This document shows positions 41,190-49,220 of a stretch of 64,000 nt of DNA, in pieces. This stretch comes from Paraburkholderia tagetis (GTDB lineage: Bacteria; Pseudomonadota; Gammaproteobacteria; Burkholderiales; Burkholderiaceae). The notes under the pieces were generated by a model. The model was not told the DNA's origin. It did not search any database and was given only the letters and a program-made list of their open reading frames with translations. Each line of letters begins with the position of its first letter. Within the stretch, counting starts at the first letter, position 1. Position numbers and translations under genes: made by a program. The stretch spans positions 1-64,000 of the forward strand of contig NZ_JAKLJA010000022.1 of assembly GCF_022213065.1 (NCBI RefSeq), written 5' to 3'.

Positions 41190-41343
41190 GTTGCTTCAGT
41201 ACCGCTCACGCAACCTCGGGCACGCGCACCGCACGTTGCCGCGCGCGTGCGAAATTCCGCACGAGCAGCGCCAATCGCCTACGCTATAAAAACCATCCAC
41301 ACGTCGTGCCCGATTGGCCACGCCTGCGCACGAGGTACCCGCG

Positions 41344-41493
41344 ATGATCTGCTCGCACACCAATCCGCTGCCCGATCCGCTCGCCGATCCGACGCGCGAC
41401 CCAGAGCGCGATCCGCTCACGCCTCCGCCACCCGGACATCGCGGCGAGGAGCCGCAACGCCCGGACGGTCCGCCGAACAAGGACCCGGTGTAG
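41344..41493 (+). CDS. possible small Asp/Pro-rich protein
   Basis: A 49-codon ORF (ATG to TAG) with a strongly biased composition: DP repeats in PLPDPLADPTRDPERDPLTP, then PPPPGHRGEEPQRPDGPP. Small proline-rich proteins of this kind are often predicted in Burkholderiaceae, as I recall, but their expression is rarely shown. No clear Shine-Dalgarno sequence. The composition could also arise by chance in GC-rich DNA. Confidence 0.35.
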   Translation: MICSHTNPLPDPLADPTRDPERDPLTPPPPGHRGEEPQRPDGPPNKDPV

Positions 41494-41590
41494 CAAGGCA
41501 CTGCCGGCCGCACCCGTCGCCCTTCCCCCACACCGCCGGCTTCCCCCTGCTTACGCGAAGCTTGCGTTCGCGCGCGCTCCTTCGTAGAAT

Positions 41591-41609
41591 GCAAACGATT
41601 CGCATTTGC
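41591..41609. promoter_or_regulatory. Fur-box-like site
   Basis: GCAAACGATTCGCATTTGC matches the 19-base Fur consensus at about 11 positions and resembles iron-regulated promoters I know from Burkholderia. It lies about 130 bases before the PepSY gene. Confidence 0.55.
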
Positions 41610-41737
41610 AATCAAGATTCCGCTCAACCCGAATTCCACCCGAATTCCACCCGATCCGCCCAAGCCACCGTGACCGCCTTCCAGACCGCGCCCGCCTGCG
41701 CGGACCACCGCACCCTTCTTGCCACCGTCGCTCCCGC

Positions 41738-42982
41738 ATGAGGGCCCTGCTGGTTCGCCTGCACCGCTGGCTCGGCCTTGCGACGGCGGCTTTCCTGTTT
41801 CTCGCCGGTCTCACGGGCGCCGTGATCGCATGGGACCACGAGCTCGACGCGGCGCTCAATCCATCGTTCTACCGCACCGCCACGACGGGCGCGCCGCTGC
41901 CCGCGCTCACGCTCGCCCAACGCATCGAAGCCGCCGATCCGCGTGTGCTGGTCAGCTACATGCCGCTCTCGGTCGAGCCCGGCCACACGTTCGTCGTGCG
42001 CGTGGAACCGCGCCTCGACCCGAAGACCGGCGAGCCGTTCGCGCTCGATTACAACCAGCTCGCGATGGACCCGGTCACGGGCGCCGTGCAAGGCCGCCGC
42101 ATGTGGGGCGCGCCCTCGCTCTCGCGCCTGAACCTGATCCCGTTCCTCTACCAGCTTCACTACACGCTATTCCTGCCGACGAAGATGGGCATCGACCTCG
42201 GCATCTGGACGATGGGCGTCGTGGGCATGGTCTGGCTGCTGGACGGCTTCATCGCCATCGTGCTCGCCTTTCCGAACCTCAAGAGCTGGCGCAAGTCGCT
42301 CGCCTTTCGCGTGAAGCGCGGCGGTTATGCGCTCACCTTCGACCTGCACCGCTCGGGCGGCGTCTGGCTCTGGGGCCTGCTGATGGTGGTCGCGCTCACG
42401 TCGATTTCGATGAATCTGGGCACGCAGATCGTGCGCCCCGTGGTGTCGCAGTTCTCGACGCTCGCGCCGGACCCGTTCCGCACCGCCGCGCCCGGCCCGG
42501 CTCTCACGTCCGCAGAAACCATCGCGGCGCGCGCGCGCATCGCGGCACAAGCGCCCGCGCTGGGTCGCCGCGAAGGCATTGCCGCGCCGCCGGGCGGCTT
42601 GTTCGCGATGCCCGCGCTCGGCGCCTACGGCGTGGGCTACTTTGCGGCGGGCAACGATCACGGCGACGCCGGCCTCGGCAACCCCTGGCTCGTCATGAAT
42701 GCGCGCACCGGCGAGGTGATCGGCAAGCAGATACCCGGACGCGGCAGCGCGGGCGACATCTTCATCCAGGCGCAGTTTCCGCTGCACTCGGGGCGCATCG
42801 CCGGGTTGCCGGGGCGTATCGCAATGAGCTTCGCGGGCGTGGTTGTCGCGATGCTCAGCGTGACGGGCGTGCTGATCTGGATGAAGAAGGCGCGGGCGCG
42901 CCGCAAGAGCGCAAGCAAGCCCGCGAGAGCGACTGTGAAGGAAACTGCGGCGGTGCGCGCGGGAGAACGCGCGGCGGGGTAA
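41738..42982 (+). CDS. PepSY-associated membrane protein
   Basis: A 414-residue inner-membrane protein. The frame is open further, but MRALLVRLHRWLGLATAAF is the usual family N-terminus. A first membrane helix (about 13-33) and a periplasmic PepSY-like domain (about 40-135) are followed by helices near 150-180, 205-240 and 365-390. Conserved HRWLGL and LHRSGGVWLWG motifs place it with the PepSY_TM proteins, several of which act in siderophore iron release or ferric reduction. The upstream Fur-box-like site supports an iron role. Confidence 0.88.
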   Translation: MRALLVRLHRWLGLATAAFLFLAGLTGAVIAWDHELDAALNPSFYRTATTGAPLPALTLAQRIEAADPRVLVSYMPLSVEPGHTFVVRVEPRLDPKTGEPFALDYNQLAMDPVTGAVQGRRMWGAPSLSRLNLIPFLYQLHYTLFLPTKMGIDLGIWTMGVVGMVWLLDGFIAIVLAFPNLKSWRKSLAFRVKRGGYALTFDLHRSGGVWLWGLLMVVALTSISMNLGTQIVRPVVSQFSTLAPDPFRTAAPGPALTSAETIAARARIAAQAPALGRREGIAAPPGGLFAMPALGAYGVGYFAAGNDHGDAGLGNPWLVMNARTGEVIGKQIPGRGSAGDIFIQAQFPLHSGRIAGLPGRIAMSFAGVVVAMLSVTGVLIWMKKARARRKSASKPARATVKETAAVRAGERAAG

Positions 42983-43059
42983 GCGGGATGAGTGGTTAAG
43001 CGAGCTAAGTGGGCTAGGCAAGCGAAGCGGGCGCCCGCACGACGCCCTGGCATGACACC

Positions 43060-44127
43060 TTACTTCGCCACCTCGTCGAACACCGCGAGCAAACGCTCGA
43101 TATCGGCCGCGTGAATGTCGCCCATCGTCGAGATGCGGAACAGTTCCTTCGACAAACCGCCCTGGCCCGCGTAGATCACGAAGCCGCGCGCCTTGAGCGC
43201 GTCGTGCAGCGTCGGATAATCAACGCCGGCCGACAGGCGGAACGCGCGCAGCACCACCGAGGATGCATCCTTCGGCAACACGCTTTCCATCCCGCGCGCG
43301 GCAAGCCCCGCGCGCACCTGCTCCGAAAGCGCCGCATAGCGCGCATGACGCGCCTGCCAGCCGCCTTCGTCGGCGAGTTCGCGCAGCGCTTCGACCAGCG
43401 CGTAGTACGCATGCACCGAAGGCGTGAACGGCGTATTGCGCTGATCCTGGAGCGTGGCGAGACGCTTGAGATCGAGATAGTAGGTGCGGCTCGACGCATT
43501 CGCGAGCGCCGCGCGGCGCACCACGACGAAGGCCGCGCCCGGCACGCCGTGCAGGCACTTGTTCGCGGTCGCGGCCACGGCGGCAATGCTCGTGTCGGCG
43601 AAATCGATGGCCTCGGAGCCGAAGCTGCTCACGCCGTCCACGAGCATCTGCACGCCGCGCGCGCGGCACGCTTCGCCCAGCGCGCGCAGATCGTTGAGCC
43701 GGCCCGTAGTGGTTTCGTGATGGATGATGGCGACGTGCGTGATCGCACGGTCGGCGTCGAGCGCGGCGCAGATGCGCGCGAGATCGGGCGCCTGCATCCA
43801 CTCGTGCTTCACCACTTCGTGCGCGATGCGGTACTGCGCGGCCATCTGCGAAATACGCTCGCCGTATACGCCGTTCTCGACGATCAGCAATTTGCCGTCG
43901 GCGGGCACGAGCGAGGCAATCATGCTCTCGACCGCCGCCGTGCCGGAGCCGGTCATGAGCACCGCCTGCCACTGCGCGGGATCGAGATCGTAGACGCCCA
44001 CGAGGCGCGTGCGCGCCTCTTCCTGCACATCGAAAAACTCGCTTTCGCGGTGGCACAGGTCCTCTTGCAACAGGCTGCGGCGCACGCGCTCGGTGAGCGT
44101 CACAGGGCCGGGATTGAGCAACAGCAT
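43060..44127 (-). CDS. phnW: 2-aminoethylphosphonate:pyruvate transaminase (PhnW-like)
   Basis: PLP enzyme of the AEP transaminase family, 355 residues. Start set at MLLLNPGPVTLTERV because AAGGAA is properly spaced from it; an ATG two codons earlier is too close. PLP Lys lies in ATANKCLHGVPG, Asp in MLVDGVSSFGSE, and the TGSGTAAVESMI cofactor loop is present. In this operon it would run in the biosynthetic direction, aminating phosphonoacetaldehyde to AEP. No phosphonatase gene (phnX) is present, arguing against catabolism. It closely follows the decarboxylase gene. Confidence 0.9.
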   Translation of the reverse strand: MLLLNPGPVTLTERVRRSLLQEDLCHRESEFFDVQEEARTRLVGVYDLDPAQWQAVLMTGSGTAAVESMIASLVPADGKLLIVENGVYGERISQMAAQYRIAHEVVKHEWMQAPDLARICAALDADRAITHVAIIHHETTTGRLNDLRALGEACRARGVQMLVDGVSSFGSEAIDFADTSIAAVAATANKCLHGVPGAAFVVVRRAALANASSRTYYLDLKRLATLQDQRNTPFTPSVHAYYALVEALRELADEGGWQARHARYAALSEQVRAGLAARGMESVLPKDASSVVLRAFRLSAGVDYPTLHDALKARGFVIYAGQGGLSKELFRISTMGDIHAADIERLLAVFDEVAK

Positions 44128-44137
44128 CGGCATTTCC

Positions 44138-45430
44138 TTATCGTTCAACAGCAGGTTTAACCGCAGGTTCGAGCGCGGGTTCGAGCGCCGGTTCGACCGC
44201 ATGATCGGGCGCGCCGATGTGGCGCATGAGGCGCGCCCTCACCTCGGGCGGCGTGATGGTCGGGCGCGGCAGTCCATCGGGCGTGCCACGGCGGATTGTC
44301 AGGCATACGAAGCGCGCGCCGTTAATGTTCGAAGCGCCCGAGGCGCCTGTCGTGCCGCTTGCGCTGCTTGCGCCCCTTGCACCTCGCGCGCCTTCCCGCA
44401 CGGCCGCAAGCACGGCGTCGAGCGCCGCGAGGTCGTCGCTTTCCACCGCATCCGCGTAACCGCAGGCAGCGGCCACGCTCGCGAACGACACCTGCGCCGA
44501 AACGGTCGCCTGGCCGCCCGTCGAGTCGTGCGCGCCATTGTCGAGCAGCACGTGCGTGAGGTTCGACGGACCATAAGCGCCAAGCGTCGCAAAAGCGCCC
44601 ATGCGCATGAGCGCCGCGCCGTCACCATCGAGCGCCACCACGTTCAGGTCCGGGCGCGCGAGAGCCAGGCCGAGCGCGAACGGCGTGACGCAGCCCATCG
44701 AGCCCACCATGTAGAGCTGGTTGGCGCGGTCGTCGAGCGCGTAGAGCTCGCGGCCGCAAAATCCCGTGGAGGCCACCACGACCGTCGATTGCTCGGGCGT
44801 GGCCGCGATCACGCGTTCCAGCGCCTGCTGGCGCGTCGGCAATTGATCAGGAGTCCGTCCCGCCCACTGCGCCTGGGCAATGGGCAGCGCGTGCTTCTCG
44901 GGCATCGCGCCGCTGCCCTTCAGCTCGAACGGCGCCACGCTGCCCTTCTGCATCACGAGCGCGTAGGGGCGGCCCGTGTCGTCCATATGCTTGAGCGCGC
45001 GATCGAGCGCCGGGCCGATGGCCTCGGCTTCGGTGGGAAACAGCTCCCACGGAATCTCCATCGTCTCGAGCATCTGCGGCGTGACGGGGCCCATCAGCGC
45101 GTGCTGCGGCTCATCGGAGACACCCGGCTGGCCGCGCCACGTCACGATCAGCAGCTGCGGCAGGCGGAAGGTCCACGTGAGCGAAGTCAGCGGGCTCACG
45201 GCATTGCCGAGCCCGGAGTTCTGCATCATCGAAATGCCGCGCTTGCCCGCGAGCGCTACGCCCGCGATGAGCGCGACGGCGTCGCCTTCGTTCGCCGCCG
45301 ATACGTAATGCAGCGACTCGTCCTGCAACACATAGTTGATGAACGGCGTGAGGAACGAGCACGGCACGCCCGCATACCATTCGAAGCCGCGCGAACGCGC
45401 CGCCTCGACGAACTGTGCGGCGTCGATCAT
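44138..45430 (-). CDS. phosphonopyruvate decarboxylase
   Basis: ThDP enzyme converting phosphonopyruvate to phosphonoacetaldehyde, the irreversible step that pulls the PEP mutase reaction. At 430 residues it exceeds the usual 375-385. Visible are FEWYAGVPCSFLTP (N-terminal signature), SAANEGDAVALIAG with the cofactor Glu, and the ThDP motif GDGAALMRMGAFATLGAYG ending in LLDNG. Extra length comes from a Gly/Ala/Ser insert (about residues 338-362) and a repeat tail, EPALEPALEPAVKPAVER. The start overlaps the mutase stop by four bases. Confidence 0.93.
   Translation of the reverse strand: MIDAAQFVEAARSRGFEWYAGVPCSFLTPFINYVLQDESLHYVSAANEGDAVALIAGVALAGKRGISMMQNSGLGNAVSPLTSLTWTFRLPQLLIVTWRGQPGVSDEPQHALMGPVTPQMLETMEIPWELFPTEAEAIGPALDRALKHMDDTGRPYALVMQKGSVAPFELKGSGAMPEKHALPIAQAQWAGRTPDQLPTRQQALERVIAATPEQSTVVVASTGFCGRELYALDDRANQLYMVGSMGCVTPFALGLALARPDLNVVALDGDGAALMRMGAFATLGAYGPSNLTHVLLDNGAHDSTGGQATVSAQVSFASVAAACGYADAVESDDLAALDAVLAAVREGARGARGASSASGTTGASGASNINGARFVCLTIRRGTPDGLPRPTITPPEVRARLMRHIGAPDHAVEPALEPALEPAVKPAVER
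44151..44198. repeat. 12-bp tandem repeat at the 3' end of the decarboxylase gene
   Basis: Four 12-base units related to GCAGGTTCGAGC encode the EPAL/EPAV repeats at the decarboxylase C-terminus, immediately before the transaminase start. In-frame length change would not disturb the downstream gene. Confidence 0.85.
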
Positions 45431-47142
45431 GCCTTGCCCTCCGCGGCCTTGGCCTGGGTTTGCGCGGCGACGCCAGACGTAAAGACCCCCTGCGCGAAAT
45501 CACCCGCGCGGCGGAAGTCTTCGAGATCATTCACGCCGCGCCAGTGGCCATGCACGTATTGCACCTCGACCTTCTCGCCGTCCGCGATCAGCGCATTGAG
45601 AAGCGCGGGCATATCGAGCGTGTCGAAGTCCGCGCGCGTCTGCAGTTGCGCGAGCGTGTTCGCGAGCTTTTCGCGGCCCGCGCCACGCACGTTCATGAGG
45701 CCGATCCAGCGGCCGTGCGGCGCCTCGCCGTTCGCTGCCGGCTCGCTCGCGATGCGCGTGAGCAGCACCTTGTTGCCGAACAGGCCACGGTCGTCGCCCG
45801 ACGAGCACCACGCAAAATCGCGCGTGCTGCTGCTTTCCGACTCCGGTGAAGAATCAATCACCACGCTAAACGCCGCTTCGCTCTCCACCAGATCGCGCAG
45901 GATGTAGCTGCGAAACAGCAGGTCGCCATAAGAAATCACGGTGTCGTTCTTGAGCGTGTCGATGGCGCAGGCGAGCGAGGCCAGTTCGTTGGTTTCGCCG
46001 TAGCGCTCGTTGCGCACGAGCTTGATGCCCGCGGTGTCGATGGCGTCGGCGCGATAGCCGCCCACCACCGTGATGTCGTTGACCGACTGCTTCTTGAACG
46101 CGTCGACGAGCCAACGCAAGAGCGGCTTGCCCGCCACGGGCAGCATGACCTTGGGCTTGTCTTCGGTGAACGCATCGAGGCCCGAGCCGCGGCTCGCCGC
46201 CAGCACGATCGCCGAGCCCGCCGTGCGCGAAGTCGACAGGTAGCGGTTTTCCGCCTCCGAATATTCATCGGCGTCCTGAAGACGGAAAATCTCGTTGACG
46301 GGCGCGATGCGGTCTTCCACATCCACGAGCGTCTGCGTGTCGTGAATCGTCTTCGCGACAGCCTGCATGGCCGAAGCCGAAGCGCGCACGAGATGGTTCG
46401 CCCAGATCACCACGCTGATGCCGGCCTTGCGAAACACGTCGGTGGGCGTGCTGTAGTACTTGGTGGGCACGATCACGAGCGGACCCCGGCCCGCCCATTC
46501 GCGCGCGAACGTGAGAATCTCGTCGGGTTTCGAGAGCTTGCTGTGGATGAGGATGGCGTCCGCGCCCGCAAGACGGTAGGCCTCGGCGCGCTTGAGCGCC
46601 TCGTCCATGCCCCAGCCCGCGATCAGCGCCTCCACGCGCGCGACGATCGAAAAATTCTCGTCGTCCTGCGAGTCCTTGCCGGCCTTGATCTTGCCGCAGA
46701 ATTCGTCGATGTCGGCTAGCGGCTGCGCTTCGCCCTTGATGAAGCTATTGGTCTTCGGGAACTGCTTGTCCTCGATGCACACGCCCGCGATGCCGCGCTG
46801 CTCGAGCTTGCGCACGAGACGGCGCACGTTGTTGAAGTTGCCGTAGCCGGTGTCGCCGTCGAGCAGGATGGGCAGATCGCTCGCGTCGGCCATGAATTCG
46901 AGGTTGTCGACCACCTGGGTCCAGCTTGCCTCGTTGTTGTCGCGCACGCCGAACTGCGCGGAGATCGACAGACCCGAGCCCCAGATCGCCTTGAAACCTG
47001 CCTCGCGGGCAATACGCGCAGATAAACCATTGTGCGCTTCCATCAGGAATTCGAGTTCGTTGCTCACCAGCATCTGACGCAGCCGTGCGCTGCGGGACGT
47101 GGGAGCCGCAGCGGAAAACATGGCGGGTTCGCGTGCGTTCAT
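45427..47142 (-). CDS. PEP mutase fused to a nucleotidyltransferase (PntC-like)
   Basis: A 571-residue fusion. Residues 1-300 are phosphoenolpyruvate mutase: LDGDTGYGNFNNVRRL (metal ligands), the diagnostic gating loop EDKQFPKTNS, and VARVEALIAGWG. From about 310 a nucleotidyltransferase follows, with AIVLAASRGSGLDAF, then TEDKPKVMLPVAGKPLLRW, and YGDLLFRSYI with the metal Asp. Such fusions carry a LicC/PntC-type CMP-AEP synthase in known phosphonate clusters. It thus covers the first step (PEP to phosphonopyruvate) and activation of the final AEP. GGAGCG precedes the ATG. First gene of a three-gene operon. Confidence 0.93.
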   Translation of the reverse strand: MNAREPAMFSAAAPTSRSARLRQMLVSNELEFLMEAHNGLSARIAREAGFKAIWGSGLSISAQFGVRDNNEASWTQVVDNLEFMADASDLPILLDGDTGYGNFNNVRRLVRKLEQRGIAGVCIEDKQFPKTNSFIKGEAQPLADIDEFCGKIKAGKDSQDDENFSIVARVEALIAGWGMDEALKRAEAYRLAGADAILIHSKLSKPDEILTFAREWAGRGPLVIVPTKYYSTPTDVFRKAGISVVIWANHLVRASASAMQAVAKTIHDTQTLVDVEDRIAPVNEIFRLQDADEYSEAENRYLSTSRTAGSAIVLAASRGSGLDAFTEDKPKVMLPVAGKPLLRWLVDAFKKQSVNDITVVGGYRADAIDTAGIKLVRNERYGETNELASLACAIDTLKNDTVISYGDLLFRSYILRDLVESEAAFSVVIDSSPESESSSTRDFAWCSSGDDRGLFGNKVLLTRIASEPAANGEAPHGRWIGLMNVRGAGREKLANTLAQLQTRADFDTLDMPALLNALIADGEKVEVQYVHGHWRGVNDLEDFRRAGDFAQGVFTSGVAAQTQAKAAEGKA

Positions 47143-47505
47143 TGTGTCGCTCCATTGGACGTCGTCACGTCTGCAGCCGTGGCTGCGCCGCGCGCGTCGC
47201 TTCGTTGGGAAACCGGGTTCTGGGCCGCGGAAGGTGCTGCGTCGCCGATGGTCTACGGCGGCGGCAGGGGTCGAAGTCGCGACTATAACCGAAATGATTC
47301 GTATCCGCCTTCAATCACAGAAGGAAGTGGCAAATCATGGAATTACAGTGAAATTTGTGGCTTTAAACGGCCTTTTTCGGCGCATTTTTGCGCGGACGCC
47401 TGGCTCACAGGGTTCGTCCTGGCTCGCGCGCATGCTTGAGCGCGCCGTAATCACAAGCTGGCGAAGTTTCCGTTCGCCGCCCCAAGGAAAAGCCCTCGAC
47501 CGACC
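47143..47505. other. intergenic region between the AEP operon and a chemoreceptor gene
   Basis: About 360 bases between divergent genes. An A/T-richer stretch at 47285-47390 probably holds the promoters. I could not assign a convincing -35/-10 pair or a sigma-28-type box. Confidence 0.4.
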
Positions 47506-49062
47506 ATGCAGAAGATGACCCTCAACCAGAAACTCCGCTCAATGATCGCGATCCTCTGGATCGGCCTGCTTCTGATCGTAGCCTTCGGCGCGTGGCAAAG
47601 CCGCGACGACATGATCCGCGAACGGCGCGCGCAGCTCATCACGCTCGTGCAGGAAGCCACCAGTATCGCGAAGCACTACTACGCGCTTTCGCAACAGAAC
47701 GTCCTCACCGAGGCCGACGCGCAAAAGCAGGCGCTCGCCGCGCTCGCCGCCGTCCGCTACGGAACGGACGGCTACCTGAGCATCAACAACTCGCAGTCGG
47801 TGATGCTGATGCACCCCATCAAACCCGAGATGAACGGCAAGGCGTTCGCCGACTTCACCGACCCGTCGGGCAAGCACCTCTTCATCGAGCTTTCGCAGAC
47901 GGCGAGCCAGCCAGGCGGCGGCTTCGTCGACTATCTGTGGTCCAAGCCCGGCCAGACCGAGCCCGTGCCGAAACTGAGCTACGCCTACCGCTTCGCGCCG
48001 TGGGACTGGGTGATCGTGACGGGCATGTATATGGACGACGTGCGCACGGCGTTCTATGCGAACCTCATGCGCTGGCTCCTCGTGACCTTCGTGCTCGGCG
48101 GCACCGCCACGGTCGTGATGGTGCTCGTGGTGCGCAGCGTGCGCAGCAGCATCGGCGGCGAACTCGAAGTCGCGGTGGAGACGGCCAACCGCATTGCCCA
48201 CGGCGACCTCACCTCGCACGTGGAGGCGCAAGGCGCCAACGCGAAAAGCCTGATGCGTGCGCTCGCAACCATGCAGGGCGCGCTCGTGAAAACGGTCTCG
48301 CGGGTACGCAGCGGCGCGGAGAACATCAACGTGGGCGCCAACGAAATTGCCGCGGGCAACACCGATCTTTCGCAGCGCACCGAGGAGCAGGCGGCCGCGC
48401 TCGTGCAAACCGCTTCGAGCATGGACCAGATGACCGCCAACGTGCGCCAGAACGCGGATAGCGCGCAGCACGCGGCCACGCTCGCGAGCCAGGCCGCCGA
48501 AGTCGCCACGCGCGGCAACGCGGTGGTGGGCGACGTGGTGCGCACGATGGGCGACATCACGACGAGTTCGCAGCAAATCGGCGACATCATCGGCGTGATC
48601 GACGGCATCGCGTTCCAGACGAACATCCTCGCGCTCAACGCGGCGGTGGAAGCCGCGCGCGCGGGCGAGCAGGGGCGCGGTTTCGCGGTGGTCGCGGCGG
48701 AAGTGCGCAGCCTCGCGCAACGCTCGGCGGCGGCGGCCAAGGAGATCAAGGCGCTGATCGAAAAATCGACGGGCACGGTGACCGAAGGGCAGCATCTCGT
48801 GACCAGCGCGGGCTCGACGATGAACGAGATCGTGCAGTCGGTGCGGCGCGTGCACGAGATTCTCGAAGAGATCAGCCATGCTTCGCGCGAGCAGAGCGCG
48901 GGCATCGAGCAGGTGAACCGAGCAGTGGGCGAAATGGATCAGGTGACCCAGCAGAACGCGGCGCTCGTCGAGCAAGCCGCGGCGGCAGCGCATTCGCTCA
49001 AGGACCAGGTGACGGGACTGCGCGAGTCGATCGCGAGCTTCAGGCTGCCAGCGGAGGTTTGA
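47506..49062 (+). CDS. methyl-accepting chemotaxis protein with single Cache domain
   Basis: A 518-residue chemoreceptor. First membrane helix at about residues 11-30. A periplasmic sCache_2-type domain (about 35-185) contains YGTDGYLSINNSQSVMLMHP and WDWVIVTGMYMDDV. Then come the second helix (about 190-212), HAMP, and the cytoplasmic signalling domain with the hairpin tip IIGVIDGIAFQTNILALNAA. Short TM-to-tip spacing and the Burkholderia-type GNTDLSQRTEEQAA methylation helix are usual. Ligand unknown; small organic acids are common for sCache receptors. It appears monocistronic. Confidence 0.92.
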   Translation: MQKMTLNQKLRSMIAILWIGLLLIVAFGAWQSRDDMIRERRAQLITLVQEATSIAKHYYALSQQNVLTEADAQKQALAALAAVRYGTDGYLSINNSQSVMLMHPIKPEMNGKAFADFTDPSGKHLFIELSQTASQPGGGFVDYLWSKPGQTEPVPKLSYAYRFAPWDWVIVTGMYMDDVRTAFYANLMRWLLVTFVLGGTATVVMVLVVRSVRSSIGGELEVAVETANRIAHGDLTSHVEAQGANAKSLMRALATMQGALVKTVSRVRSGAENINVGANEIAAGNTDLSQRTEEQAAALVQTASSMDQMTANVRQNADSAQHAATLASQAAEVATRGNAVVGDVVRTMGDITTSSQQIGDIIGVIDGIAFQTNILALNAAVEAARAGEQGRGFAVVAAEVRSLAQRSAAAAKEIKALIEKSTGTVTEGQHLVTSAGSTMNEIVQSVRRVHEILEEISHASREQSAGIEQVNRAVGEMDQVTQQNAALVEQAAAAAHSLKDQVTGLRESIASFRLPAEV

Positions 49063-49081
49063 GGAAGAGGGGTTTTGGTGT

Positions 49082-49114
49082 GCCGTGAGCCGCGCGTGGG
49101 CGGTGGTTCACGGC
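49082..49114 (+). terminator. hairpin after the chemoreceptor gene
   Basis: GCCGTGAGCC (49082-49091) pairs with GGTTCACGGC (49105-49114) with one G-T pair, 20 bases after the stop. Only scattered T residues follow. Confidence 0.5.
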
Positions 49115-49220
49115 TAATGCATCATTTGATGACCCGCATGCCCGCCCACGCCTTCAAAAATTTCAATTCACTTACTCTATGTTTACAATATTGCATCGCT
49201 AAATCCCCCGCCCCGCCCCG

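Larger units (their letters stand above)
41190..41737. other. intergenic region with small ORF and Fur-box-like site
   Basis: About 550 bases between the MocA-like and PepSY genes. It holds a possible 49-codon ORF (41344-41493) and a Fur-box-like sequence (41591-41609), both listed. The remaining sequence shows nothing clear. Confidence 0.5.
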
